A stretch of 64,000 bases of DNA. Origin: JADHUC01 sp964623055. Its GTDB lineage: Bacteria; Planctomycetota; Planctomycetia; Pirellulales; Pirellulaceae. The notes below the pieces were generated by a model. It worked only from the letters and a program-made list of their open reading frames with translations. It was not told the origin of the DNA and did not search any database. Positions 26,664 through 36,424 of this stretch are shown in pieces (positions within the stretch are counted from its first letter, which is position 1; each line of letters opens with the position of its first letter). The stretch covers positions 22,086 through 86,085 of the forward strand of contig CAZURK010000024.1 in the NCBI GenBank assembly GCA_964623055.1. The letters run 5' to 3'. Both the position numbers and the translations under genes were made by a program.

Positions 26664-27977
26664 TTACATGACGATCCGGCTCGTTTCCGCGTCCCAGCAG
26701 GCGGTGCGCTTCGTCTTGTACGATTGGATGGCCATGGCCATTGCGACCGTCGCCTTGAAGCACTCCTGGACCGGGGCTTTGCATTGGCCGCGGCTCTTCA
26801 CGTTCTCGAAGAAATCGTTCAAGTGCTCGATGGTGGACCAGCGATAGTTGGTCGGTTCCTTGTGGATCGGTTGCACGCGAAGATCCTCGAACTGGTCGGC
26901 CTCGTCCGGCGCGACGTACTGCTCGAACAAGGTGTTCTTCTGCTCGGCGTAGAGGCGCAGCCAGTTGGCCCCCAGCTCCATCGTCCCGTTGGTTCCTCGA
27001 TATTGAGCTTCCCGGTTGAAGAACCCGTTGTTGCTCGATCCGACAAACGAGATCGTGAGTTTCCGGGAAGGATAGTTGAACAAGGCGTTGCACGTGTCGG
27101 GGACCGTTCGGCCGTCGTCGTACCGAAAGATGCCGCCGGTTGCCGAGCAGGTTTCCGGTATTTCCAGCCCCATCACCAAGTTGGCGGCGTCCAACGGGTG
27201 GCTCATCAGGATGCCGAAAATCCCGGTGCTGTATTCCTCGTAGCACTGCCAATGGAAAAACCGCCGCGGATCGTAGGGGCGCGGGGGCCGGTTCGCCTGG
27301 AACCGTTTCCAGTCGACGTGCTCGGGCCCCGACTTCTCGGGCAGCCCCGGTGTGTTGTAGGTATCGTAGGCGCGCCAAGGGGCCGTGGGCCGATTCCGCG
27401 ACGACCAAAGCTGAATCTGAGTGATGTCCCCCAGTATTCCTGACTGAACGATCTCGCGGGCCTTGTAGAAGTGGGCCAGAGTGCGGCGTTGATACCCTAC
27501 CTGCGTCACGCGGCCCGACTCGCGAGCCGCCTCGCGGACGCGGACTGCCTCGTCTGACGAGTAAGTCATCGGCTTCTCGACGTAGACGTCCTTTCCAGCT
27601 CCGATCGCGTCGAGCGTCATCTGGGCGTGCCAGTGGTCGGGCGAGGCGATCACCACGGCGTCGATGCCCCGGTCGTCCAACAGCGCGTGATGGTCTCTGT
27701 GGATCGGCGTTTTGGGGTCCTTCAGCCGCGGTTTGACCCGGTCGATGTAGTGATCGCTGATGTCCGAGAGGCCGCCGAGTCGGGCGTGCTCGCTCTGGTT
27801 GATTCCATCGTGCAGGGAATAACCGCGAATTCCGACGCCGATCAAGCCCACGTTGATCTTGTCGTTCGGAGCCACGGATTTCGCCAACCGCGGAACGGCC
27901 AACGAGCCGGCCCAGGCACCAGCCGCAGCGGTCGCCTTGATGAAAGAGCGTCTGGTCGTCCGTTTAGTCGTATCCAT
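26664..27977 (-). CDS. Tat-exported Gfo/Idh/MocA-family oxidoreductase
   Basis: 437 residues. A twin-arginine signal (T-R-R-S-F-I-K at 8-14) leads into a Rossmann fold (GLIGVGIRG, 44-52) with the family signature V-E134-K135-P136 and DHWH. The family uses NAD(P) or a tightly bound nicotinamide nucleotide to oxidise or reduce sugars and inositols. Tat export of such proteins with pre-bound cofactor is common in planctomycetes. The substrate is unknown. It is divergent from the kinase-TIR gene at 28231. The 142-nt gap to the AraC/methyltransferase gene downstream shows nothing recognisable. Confidence 0.95.
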   Translation of the reverse strand: MDTTKRTTRRSFIKATAAAGAWAGSLAVPRLAKSVAPNDKINVGLIGVGIRGYSLHDGINQSEHARLGGLSDISDHYIDRVKPRLKDPKTPIHRDHHALLDDRGIDAVVIASPDHWHAQMTLDAIGAGKDVYVEKPMTYSSDEAVRVREAARESGRVTQVGYQRRTLAHFYKAREIVQSGILGDITQIQLWSSRNRPTAPWRAYDTYNTPGLPEKSGPEHVDWKRFQANRPPRPYDPRRFFHWQCYEEYSTGIFGILMSHPLDAANLVMGLEIPETCSATGGIFRYDDGRTVPDTCNALFNYPSRKLTISFVGSSNNGFFNREAQYRGTNGTMELGANWLRLYAEQKNTLFEQYVAPDEADQFEDLRVQPIHKEPTNYRWSTIEHLNDFFENVKSRGQCKAPVQECFKATVAMAMAIQSYKTKRTACWDAETSRIVM

Positions 27978-28230
27978 GGTTGGGTCCTTCAGTTTCTGTG
28001 GGGAATACTCGGATATAATCGCCGTTCAGCAAACGCTGATTTCAGAGCCTATCCAACGGGCGATGTGGGATCAACCGGCGCCCAGTAGGAAGATCGAGTC
28101 ATCTGTACGTCGCAGCACATGCTTTCTCGAAGCCGTTTTGGACCTCGGACGCTTATCGGATAGAATGGGAACGGCCGGTTCGTAGAACGGTCTATTCAAC
28201 GCTCGTTGCCAATACTGAAAGCAAGGGCCA

Positions 28231-31200
28231 ATGGCTGCCGAAGATCCAGAACAACAACAGCCTTCCGCCTCCGGATCGCGGTCCGGAGAAACCGATACGG
28301 CCGCCGATCGTTTCGAGGCGGCATGGCGAGCGGGTGAAGAGCCGGCGATTGACGAGTTCGTCGATGTGGCGGTTGAAGATGGGCGAGGTTCCTCACAACG
28401 GGAGTTGCTGGCTGAGCTGGTCGGGATCGATCTGGAATGGCGATGGCGACGCGCGGTGGAGCAGCCAGGCAAGTCGTCGGCACCGGCGGAAGCTGTCGCA
28501 AAACCATCACATGACGAAGAATCGCCCGCCGAGATCTCAGAGCGGCCTCTGCTTGAACACTACGTTGGTCGATATCCTGCCCTCGCCCCGCTCGACACGC
28601 TGCCACAGGAGTTGGTGGCTCACGAGTACTATGTCCGTAGACGATGGGGAGATAGGCCGAGTCATGGGGAATATCAAGAGCGTTTTCGGATGCAGTGGTC
28701 CGAATTAGAAGAAATCCTCGTCGAAGTGGATGAAGAGCTTGGACCTGATGCCGCCGGCGTCGATCGAGTTCGTGTGCCAAGCGCCGAAGAGACCACGCTC
28801 GCGTACTGCATAGCCACCGCTGATGGAAAGATCCGACCACTGCTCGATGCGCTCGAGGAAGCCCAACTCCGAAGCGTCTTTGCGATTGGCACGAGTGTCC
28901 AAGATCGATACACACTGGAAGGCGACCTGGGCCGTGGCGGGATGGGCCACGTCTACCTGGCACGGGACACGCGGTTGAGCCGTCTTGTGGCAATCAAGGT
29001 GGTCGTCGATCCGACGGGCGAAGGGCGAGACGTGCTCGAAGAAGCGCTGGCCGAAGAAGCCCGGCTTGGAGCCGTGCTCGATCACCCTGCTATCGCAACG
29101 GTCTTCGACTTCGGCTTTCACGAGGGCAAACCATTTGCCGTATTTGAATACGTTGACGGTGACACGCTCCGCGATGTTCTGCAGAGGCGGCAGCGCATCC
29201 CGCTGGACGAGGTCCGCCGGATCATCGGTTCTTTGGCCGAAGCACTGGACTTCGCTCATGGTAGAGGAATCGTGCATCGAGATCTGAAACCGGAGAACAT
29301 CCGGGCCTCGAAACAAGGTCCGTTCAAGATTCTCGACCTGGGACTTGCGAAAGAGTATCGCCGCAGCGAGGATTGGACCACGTTTGCAGGGACGCCCGCG
29401 TACGCTTCTCCTGAACAGGCAGCCGGTCGCCCATCCGATGGGCGCGCGGATCAATACGCACTGGCCCTAATCGCGTACGAAATGCTGACCGGACGGCGAG
29501 TGTACGATGATACCGATCCATTGAGTCTCTTGAGGCTTCATCGCGAAGAGAATCCAACTGCGCCAAACGTGCACATGCCGGAACTGCCCGAAGCGGTCAA
29601 CCACGCCATTGTGCGCGCTCTGGACAAAGACCCCAACAGGCGATTCGCAACCTGCGAGGACTTTGCCACGGCCCTTGGTCCGGTGCATCCCGCCATCCAC
29701 GGGCAAGGGCACGTGCTTGACCAACATGGGCCCAAGACGATCAACGTGTACGTCTGCCACGCCGGAGACGATTCCGAGCTTGCTTGTGACCTGGCCGAAG
29801 CGTTGGAAAGGCAAGGCTTTTCTACATGGTACTACGAGCGAGATACGCTTCCCGGGATTTCCTTCGTCAGCCAATGCGCCAACGCCATAGAACGCTCCGA
29901 GGCATTCCTGCTGCTGATCTCCTCGCATTCACTGGCCTCGCAGGAAGTGACGACGCAGGTACGGCATGCCTACGGGCGGAGCCGCCGCTTCTTGCCGATT
30001 CTGGTCGATCTTTCTCAGGCAGACTTCCAGCGGCGCGAACCCGAATGGAGGACCGCGCTGGGCACGGCGGCCATCGGCGAGATGCGCAGCGGAAATCTGG
30101 AAACGACGGTCGAGCGATTAACCAAGACTCTCGCACTGTGGCACATTCGTCCCGATCGCGCTGCTGTGCACGGCCATGCAGTTGATCACGAAAAGCCTGA
30201 TTTGGACGCAGTCCGCAAGATCTGGGCGTCGGATGCCAATCAGATCGATATTCGCGATCTAGAAAGAGTCGTCTTCAGGAACGAAATTATCGACGACTTT
30301 CTCAATCGGCGAGGCAAATGCTTCCTGTCGGCGAACAAGGGCCTTGGGAAGACGCTGTTGCTGACCTACAAGCGGTATCTGCTGGCGGAGACGTACGGGA
30401 CAGCCAAGGAAGGCAAAGAGCACCATCATGTCTTCTTCGTACCCGAAGGCAAACCCTACTTGGATTTCATGAGCGACGTGCGGTCTCTGTCGAAGACGCA
30501 CGACGAGTTTCTTTCGGAGCTTGTCAACGCAAAACGAATGTGGGGATTCGCGCTACGTGTCTCGGCCCTCTCGTACCACCCCTCGCTCTTCACCGAAAAT
30601 GACGCGGACGAACTGGCGTTGCTGCCTCGACGGCTGAGACAGTGGGTCCAGGGGGCGAGGATTGAGCCGACCGTCGTTTTCAAGGAGATGCTGGGACGCT
30701 CCGTCAGGGAAATCAACCGCGTGATCGACGAAACCGAGAACTTCCTTGACCACAAACTTCGTCTCGTTCACAGCGGGACGTTGTTCTTCATCGACAAGGT
30801 GGATCAAGGGATCAGGCAACTGTCTCGGTCAGGATGGGTCTCGGTCCAGGCCGGGTTGATCGAGGCAGCGTGGGACGCCATGAATACGAACAGCCACGTC
30901 AAGGTCCACGCCACGATCCGCCAGGAAGCGTTCTCGAACTACGAGTCCGACATTAAGGCCAACCTGTACGGCGCCACGACGATGATCCAGTATTCAGAGG
31001 ACGATTTGCAGCGTCTACTGGATCAGCTTACACAATGCTACGAGGGAAGTCAGAGTTTCAAGAGGTTCGTTAACCTTAACGTGGTCAAACATCCACATCG
31101 CGCCTTTCCCGAAGACAGTTTCCAATACGTGCGCCGACACACGCTTGGCCGTCCCCGCGACCTGGTCATCATCTCGTCCGAGTTGTCCACGCAGCAAAGC

Positions 31201-31938
31201 TCGCTCAGCGAGCCCGTCTACCGCCGACTCGTCAACGACACCAGCGCCGCGGTGCTCGTTTCGAATGTGTTTGACGAAATGCGTGCGTTCTTGGACTGCC
31301 TGCATGACAAGGGCGAACGGCTTCGTTTCTTCTCGCTGCTTCCGCACAACATCCTGACACGCGACGAGGCGATCGGCATCTGCTGTCAATTGAACAACAT
31401 CGGCCCGGAGGACTACAAGTTCTACGCGAATGATTCCGGTCAATTGCATCATCCGTTTTGCGAGCTGTACCGTGCCGGGTTGCTGGGTGTCGTGGCGACG
31501 GATCCAGATAGTCACACAGCTATTCAGCGATTCAAACAACCGCACGATTTGGTGAACGACTTCGAATCGTCAGTACCGGAAACGCCTTTCTACTTGATTC
31601 ATCCTGCGCTGGATGGGTGTATTCGGAAGTACCGGACTTCGGGCGTATACAACGTCTTTCATCACGTCGTTGTCGGCCATGGTCAGCCTTGGGAAGACCA
31701 TTTCGGCGCAGTCTGCAATGTTGAACGAATCCTGTTTTCGGTCACCGACAAGCCCCTACGCGAATTGGTCCATGACGTATTGAAACGAGCGGCCGTCGTG
31801 TTGAAAGAGGGTGGGCGAGAGCCACTGCGGACTGCAATGGAAGCATCGAAGGAGTGGGAGACGCTACGGGAGAAGTTGATAAAAGGGGAGCACGACGATC
31901 TGTACCTGTGGCTCGAAGAGTTGATAGATGGCGGCTAG
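28231..31938 (+). CDS. Ser/Thr kinase-TIR-P-loop NTPase fusion protein
   Basis: 1235 residues. Residues 1-220 show the leader typical of planctomycete kinases (FEAAWRAGEEPAIDEFVD; RELLAELVGIDLEWR), apparently in two copies. Residues about 226-490 are a complete kinase: GRGGMG (234-239), VAIK, H349-R-D351-L-K-P-E-N, DLG, and AGTPAYASPEQ. Residues about 504-640 are a TIR domain (INVYVCHAGDD; LLLISSHSLAS), but the position of the NADase glutamate appears to be Gln576. Residues about 670-1235 hold a P-loop NTPase: A701-N-K-G-L-G-K707-T708 as Walker A and LFFIDKVD (D855, D858) as Walker B, followed by a long helical region. The order kinase, TIR, STAND-like NTPase suggests a signal-transducing immunity protein. 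It converges on an ECF sigma gene. Cytoplasmic, no membrane segment. Confidence 0.93.
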   Translation: MAAEDPEQQQPSASGSRSGETDTAADRFEAAWRAGEEPAIDEFVDVAVEDGRGSSQRELLAELVGIDLEWRWRRAVEQPGKSSAPAEAVAKPSHDEESPAEISERPLLEHYVGRYPALAPLDTLPQELVAHEYYVRRRWGDRPSHGEYQERFRMQWSELEEILVEVDEELGPDAAGVDRVRVPSAEETTLAYCIATADGKIRPLLDALEEAQLRSVFAIGTSVQDRYTLEGDLGRGGMGHVYLARDTRLSRLVAIKVVVDPTGEGRDVLEEALAEEARLGAVLDHPAIATVFDFGFHEGKPFAVFEYVDGDTLRDVLQRRQRIPLDEVRRIIGSLAEALDFAHGRGIVHRDLKPENIRASKQGPFKILDLGLAKEYRRSEDWTTFAGTPAYASPEQAAGRPSDGRADQYALALIAYEMLTGRRVYDDTDPLSLLRLHREENPTAPNVHMPELPEAVNHAIVRALDKDPNRRFATCEDFATALGPVHPAIHGQGHVLDQHGPKTINVYVCHAGDDSELACDLAEALERQGFSTWYYERDTLPGISFVSQCANAIERSEAFLLLISSHSLASQEVTTQVRHAYGRSRRFLPILVDLSQADFQRREPEWRTALGTAAIGEMRSGNLETTVERLTKTLALWHIRPDRAAVHGHAVDHEKPDLDAVRKIWASDANQIDIRDLERVVFRNEIIDDFLNRRGKCFLSANKGLGKTLLLTYKRYLLAETYGTAKEGKEHHHVFFVPEGKPYLDFMSDVRSLSKTHDEFLSELVNAKRMWGFALRVSALSYHPSLFTENDADELALLPRRLRQWVQGARIEPTVVFKEMLGRSVREINRVIDETENFLDHKLRLVHSGTLFFIDKVDQGIRQLSRSGWVSVQAGLIEAAWDAMNTNSHVKVHATIRQEAFSNYESDIKANLYGATTMIQYSEDDLQRLLDQLTQCYEGSQSFKRFVNLNVVKHPHRAFPEDSFQYVRRHTLGRPRDLVIISSELSTQQSSLSEPVYRRLVNDTSAAVLVSNVFDEMRAFLDCLHDKGERLRFFSLLPHNILTRDEAIGICCQLNNIGPEDYKFYANDSGQLHHPFCELYRAGLLGVVATDPDSHTAIQRFKQPHDLVNDFESSVPETPFYLIHPALDGCIRKYRTSGVYNVFHHVVVGHGQPWEDHFGAVCNVERILFSVTDKPLRELVHDVLKRAAVVLKEGGREPLRTAMEASKEWETLREKLIKGEHDDLYLWLEELIDGG

Positions 31939-31971
31939 CACCATGCCGGGAACCGCTGTCGCATTATCATT

Positions 31972-32018
31972 GTGGGGCACGTTTCCAACGTGCCTGGCAC
32001 GATGGAATCGTGCCCCAC
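31972..32018. repeat. Tight 23-nt hairpin between convergent kinase-TIR and sigma genes
   Basis: Arms 31972-31994 and 31996-32018 pair with two mismatches and almost no loop. A T-rich stretch (ttctttcctttg) follows on the plus strand, so it probably terminates the kinase-TIR transcript and perhaps the sigma transcript. Confidence 0.88.
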
Positions 32019-32057
32019 TTCTTTCCTTTGCCTCCATTAACGGTTCGGCGAGCGACG

Positions 32058-32636
32058 TCAAGTCGCCGTCGACCCACCTTCGCCGTCTTGCAGTTCAACC
32101 GCGATGTCCTCGTTGATCCGATTCACGATGCGCGTCACCGTGCATCGCGAGACGGAGTGGCGATCGGCAATCTCGTAATGCTTGAAGCCTTCGCACCACA
32201 GACGGTACATTTGAGCATCCCGGTCGCTCTGTTGCCCGAGGACGTGACCGATCACATCATGTAATTCGCGGCCAACATCTTCAGCAAGTGCATTCGGCGT
32301 CAGAGCCGCCAAGTCGGCGTCCACGTGCTCCCGTTGCCTCTTGAAGCGGTCAACGGCGTGTGAAATCTTGAATCGCAATTTCGTGACGGCCAGGCCGTAC
32401 AGCGCGTTCCGGCCCCTGTACTGGAACTTTCGTTCGCGGATTCCGAGAAAGACAGACCGCAACGCCGAGTTGACCGCATCGTCCTGGTCATAATGCGGCC
32501 GCAGCCAATCACCGATCAATTTGGCGGCCATAGCCAGCAATGGGCCCTGGATCTGTTCGAACAGTCTTTGGGCCGCCACCTCATCGCCAGCTTCGTATGC
32601 GCCCATCAGTTCCGAAAACGACTCATCGAGTGACAT
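32058..32636 (-). CDS. ECF-type RNA polymerase sigma factor
   Basis: 192 residues. Region 2 is visible around YDQDDAVNSALRSVFLGIRE and YRGRNALYGLAVTKLRFKI; region 4 is around LWCEGFKHYEIADRHSVSRCTVTRIVNRI, a clear helix-turn-helix. It belongs to the planctomycete style of ECF factor that is often encoded beside Ser/Thr kinases. GGAGAAACCC precedes the ATG. It converges on the kinase-TIR-NTPase gene and lies 78 nt downstream of the propeller-methyltransferase gene on the same strand. No anti-sigma gene is adjacent, so kinase-based control is plausible (inference). Confidence 0.93.
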   Translation of the reverse strand: MSLDESFSELMGAYEAGDEVAAQRLFEQIQGPLLAMAAKLIGDWLRPHYDQDDAVNSALRSVFLGIRERKFQYRGRNALYGLAVTKLRFKISHAVDRFKRQREHVDADLAALTPNALAEDVGRELHDVIGHVLGQQSDRDAQMYRLWCEGFKHYEIADRHSVSRCTVTRIVNRINEDIAVELQDGEGGSTAT

Positions 32637-32714
32637 GGGTTTCTCCGCGAGATTGTCCTACCAGAGTATCCTACTCATCGTGCTGTTCATCAAGGCGGCT
32701 GGCAGGTATGGCTG

Positions 32715-35700
32715 TCAGTCGGGCAGGAAGGCCAACGACGTCTGGACGGCGAAGTTGCATGTACAACCGGAGCTGGCTTCCGGGACAAGGAGCAAACCGC
32801 CAGCAGGGATCATGTTGATCCAACAGCCGGGACGTGTGATCGTCGTTACCTTTGAATACTGGTTCGCTGCCAGATCGAACATTGTCGGATTCGCCTGACG
32901 GAAGAACAACGCCGAAGCCGAAGCCGAGATCGTCCCGCAACCACGGCGGTGTTCCTTGCGCCAAGTCCAATTCGCGAGCGGTCTACCGGTATGCAGGTCG
33001 TACGCGTACGGTTCGCAGTAAAGTCTGTCGCCAACGATCACAGGATGGTGATCCTGTTCGCCGTGGCTTCCGCCGATCTTGGTGCCCTGATTCTGCGTCT
33101 TGAACCATACCGGTTCACCCGTCTTGCCATCGAAGACGTGGATGTCGAAGAACACTCGCGATTTCTCTTTGTCTGTGCCGTCGTTGCGAGATCCTACGAC
33201 GGCCAGCTTGCCTTGGGCAAAGCTGACGTAGACGGCATGCTGCAAGGCGCTCAGGTCGTGCGGTTCGGACCACGCTGTGCTACCGTCCTGCATGTCAAGG
33301 GAGATGACATTGGATCCCTTGCCCAACAACTCCGAAAGGTTGGATCGGCCGTCGGGAGCTTTCAACGTTTCTTCGTTCGTGCTCTCAACACAAAAGACGT
33401 GTCCGTCGCCGAGTGTGATGGTCGAGTTGATGATCGTGCCGGAAGGCGCGTGATAGCCCCAGTTCCGCTTGCCGGTCGCTCGGTCAAAGGTGAATAGCAT
33501 GTCGCTGCAGACCATCGGCCGAGAGTCATAATACGTGCCTTCCTCGATCTGCTGCCGGCTGTGTCCGCGACGCGAGGCCCCGTGTGTCACGCCGGTGCCG
33601 AAAAGCAAGCCGCCGGCGCTGGCCAGGTATCCCCATTCGCGTTTCTCGCCATCCCTCGCTGCGGGCACGGCGAACGTCCGCTTGATTTGGCCCGTAGCGG
33701 CATCGACCTCGTGGCAATTCTCCCCAGCGGCCACATACAAAGAATCGTCGGCCGCGACCATGTAGCTGCAATCGCGAAAGACTCCGACTCGCCGCGATGT
33801 CGGAAACGACACGTTCCACAACAGGGTGCCGTTGTAGGCGTCGACTGCGACCACCCGGTCATTGCCGGGCACGAACAGCCGGCCGTTCTTGCACAGCGGA
33901 GCGACCGTGCGATGATGGCGGTCGATCATCTGCCGTGGCCCGGGCGGCCCAAACCACTGTAGTTTCAAGTTGCCAACCACTCGACGATCGAAACTGCACG
34001 CGGTGTTCGCCGAGTCGGCATACATGTGCGTCCATTCGCCGTCGTTCTCCAGCGGCCCTCGTCGGTGGACGTGATCGTCGTGCGAACCGAAGATCGCGAC
34101 GCCGCCGTACGGTCGAAGCACGCGTAACACCTCATCTCGCGATCCGACGAACGCATGCCCGGACGCCAACGAATCGCTAACGACCAAATTGAACAGATAG
34201 TCGGTATAAGGCAGCGTGCCCGAGGAATCGCGTTCGTGGATGACGACGCGGCCGTACAGCCCCGCGGCATCGAGCGCTCGGCGCGATTTCGCGACTTTCG
34301 TGAGGTCCGACTCGACGCCGACAATTCTCAAATCGGTCCGCTTCGCCAGTTCAAAGGCCAACCGCCCTTCGCCGCTGTCCAAAACCAGACAATATCCGCG
34401 CTTGATCCCCGCTCGTTCGAGAATCCGCTCGGCCGTCTCGACGTAACGTTGCTCCGTCTTCGCATCGGGATAGGGAAGCCCTACCGCGTCGGGCGGTTCA
34501 ACAGTGACCGCCTCCGCGCCTGCTTCGGCCGAGAAGCAATAGATGTGTCCAGCGTCGGTGCTGACGAAAAGTCGACCCTGGGCGACCGCCATGCCATGCG
34601 CTCTGCCTTCCACCGACGCCGCCCAAACCTGTCTGCCGTCGTCAACATGAAAGGCCGCCACCTTGCCGTCTCCGCCACCTAAACGGATGTCGCCGGCGCC
34701 GATGAAGGCGTAGGGGAACTCGTCCGGAATGCTGCGCACCTCTTTGCCAATGCCTTTGCCGCGCCGTTGCAGTTTCGCGACAAAGGCCCCGGCCGGGTCG
34801 CGCCCGGTGGCCACGTGCAACCGTCCGCCGAGCCGCTCGAGATATCCCTGAGGCGATATGCCAATCGAACCGCTGGCTACTTTCTGGCCAGTGTGGATAT
34901 TCACCGCCGCTTGGTAGGCGCCCTGCGTCGGGAACAACCCGGCGCAGAAATAGGCGGTGTCGTCTTCGACAAGCACTCCTGCGCGCATCGGCCAAACGCT
35001 TATGATCCGTTCGTTGCCGGGAATTCGCCGGTCTGTCGGCCCCGCACGGAACTTCCATCGCAACGAACCATCGCCTGCATTCAGGCAGTACACAAAGCCG
35101 TCGTCCGAACCGAACAACAGTTTCTCGCCAGCGATGGTCGGTGATAGACGAACGGGTCCTTCCGCAAAGAACTGCCAGCGGATGTGACCAGTATCTGAAT
35201 CCAAACAGACGACCCTGTCGTCTGTGGATGTTCCGAAATAGACTCGATCGCCGACGGTGACAACGTGGCACACTCGATCGTAGATCACTCGGGCCTTCAA
35301 GTTGTTCTTATTGTGCCAGAAATCCTGATGGGCTGGATCGGGCCACGCGGGCTTGGGAGGATGACGCATCCGATGTACCCATTTCAGATTGAGCGGGAAC
35401 CGCAGCTTGTCGTCAGTTACTCCCGTGCGCCGGTTGTCGCGAAGATGGGTCGGCCAATCCGTCACGTCGAGCCGCACCGGTACGATTCCGGGAAAACGCG
35501 ACTTGCGAGACTCGAAGTTGTCGACGATTTGCTTCTCAGACAACACCGTGTTCCACAGGCTCACCTGTTCGATTTCGCCGGTCATGGCGTGGAGTTCGTT
35601 GTCGTCGTGATACGCGCCGATCGTGAAAGATGCCTTCGGTGGATAGGCGATAGGCCCCGACTGAGCCGTCGATTCGGCGGCGAGCTGTCCGTCAACGAAC

Positions 35701-36233
35701 AGCCGCTGCGCACGTCCGTCATAGGTGCCGACGACGTAGTACCAATTGCCCGGTTCGAAGTGACGGTTGCTGGTGAGATAGGTCAGCTTGCCCGCCTTTT
35801 CGCTAGCCACGGCAAAACAGAACATCGAATTGCGATACCCAAGCAACCATCCTTTCTCGTAAGATCCGTTGTCCTGGATCACTCCGGCGATTCCACCCCA
35901 CTCCTGTAGCTCGTCCACCTTGACCCATGCCTCGACAGTGATGTCTCGCGCTGGAAGTGCAAGTTGGCCCAGGTCGTCGGTGACGGAGACCCGATGCTTG
36001 GATTTCGAGTTGCCATCGAGTTGCAGGGCCCGCGGCGGTTCAGAGGCAAACCGCATGGGGCCAACAACGGCCGCGTCGAGCGAACCGGCCAACGCCTTGA
36101 AACTGCCGCCGTGGACGTGCTCCGAATCAAACTGCCACCGAGCGACAAGTCCATCCGCAGCAACGATCGTCCCACCCGAGACCCCGTGGAGTGCAAAGAA
36201 CGCCAAAGAAACAAGATGGATGGTCCGCAACAT
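32715..36233 (-). CDS. Secreted LamG-PQQ propeller protein with embedded methyltransferase-like domain
   Basis: 1172 residues. The ATG at 36233 is chosen because AGGG lies 7 nt upstream and a signal peptide follows at once (LRTIHLVSLAFFALHGVSGG). Residues about 25-230 look like a laminin-G/concanavalin domain (ITVEAWVKVDE; GNWYYVVGTYDGRAQRLFVDG). Propeller blades follow (VGDRVYFGTSTDDRVVCLD). Around 600-740 an intact Rossmann-type methyltransferase core interrupts the propeller: CLVLDSGEGRLAFELA (motif I, D619-S-G-E-G623), an acidic strand end (IVGVESDL), and LRVLRPYGGVAIFG. More blades follow to the C-terminus. The role is unknown; a methyltransferase fold outside the cytoplasm would lack an obvious S-adenosylmethionine supply. 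It is divergent from a sulfatase. Confidence 0.9.
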   Translation of the reverse strand: MLRTIHLVSLAFFALHGVSGGTIVAADGLVARWQFDSEHVHGGSFKALAGSLDAAVVGPMRFASEPPRALQLDGNSKSKHRVSVTDDLGQLALPARDITVEAWVKVDELQEWGGIAGVIQDNGSYEKGWLLGYRNSMFCFAVASEKAGKLTYLTSNRHFEPGNWYYVVGTYDGRAQRLFVDGQLAAESTAQSGPIAYPPKASFTIGAYHDDNELHAMTGEIEQVSLWNTVLSEKQIVDNFESRKSRFPGIVPVRLDVTDWPTHLRDNRRTGVTDDKLRFPLNLKWVHRMRHPPKPAWPDPAHQDFWHNKNNLKARVIYDRVCHVVTVGDRVYFGTSTDDRVVCLDSDTGHIRWQFFAEGPVRLSPTIAGEKLLFGSDDGFVYCLNAGDGSLRWKFRAGPTDRRIPGNERIISVWPMRAGVLVEDDTAYFCAGLFPTQGAYQAAVNIHTGQKVASGSIGISPQGYLERLGGRLHVATGRDPAGAFVAKLQRRGKGIGKEVRSIPDEFPYAFIGAGDIRLGGGDGKVAAFHVDDGRQVWAASVEGRAHGMAVAQGRLFVSTDAGHIYCFSAEAGAEAVTVEPPDAVGLPYPDAKTEQRYVETAERILERAGIKRGYCLVLDSGEGRLAFELAKRTDLRIVGVESDLTKVAKSRRALDAAGLYGRVVIHERDSSGTLPYTDYLFNLVVSDSLASGHAFVGSRDEVLRVLRPYGGVAIFGSHDDHVHRRGPLENDGEWTHMYADSANTACSFDRRVVGNLKLQWFGPPGPRQMIDRHHRTVAPLCKNGRLFVPGNDRVVAVDAYNGTLLWNVSFPTSRRVGVFRDCSYMVAADDSLYVAAGENCHEVDAATGQIKRTFAVPAARDGEKREWGYLASAGGLLFGTGVTHGASRRGHSRQQIEEGTYYDSRPMVCSDMLFTFDRATGKRNWGYHAPSGTIINSTITLGDGHVFCVESTNEETLKAPDGRSNLSELLGKGSNVISLDMQDGSTAWSEPHDLSALQHAVYVSFAQGKLAVVGSRNDGTDKEKSRVFFDIHVFDGKTGEPVWFKTQNQGTKIGGSHGEQDHHPVIVGDRLYCEPYAYDLHTGRPLANWTWRKEHRRGCGTISASASALFFRQANPTMFDLAANQYSKVTTITRPGCWINMIPAGGLLLVPEASSGCTCNFAVQTSLAFLPD

Positions 36234-36424
36234 TCGCAACCCTTTCAATTCTAGCTGGATGCAATCATACCAGATCTTCCCTGAGATCAATTCCGCACAA
36301 TGGCAATTCGCGTGGCGAGGCACTATCCACACGTACCTCTGTGGCACGGGGAGTCAGCATTGCGTAAACTACAACTGCCCAGTGGGGGTTAGCCTACGAG
36401 ATACTTCTTGGAGGGCAGTAAATC

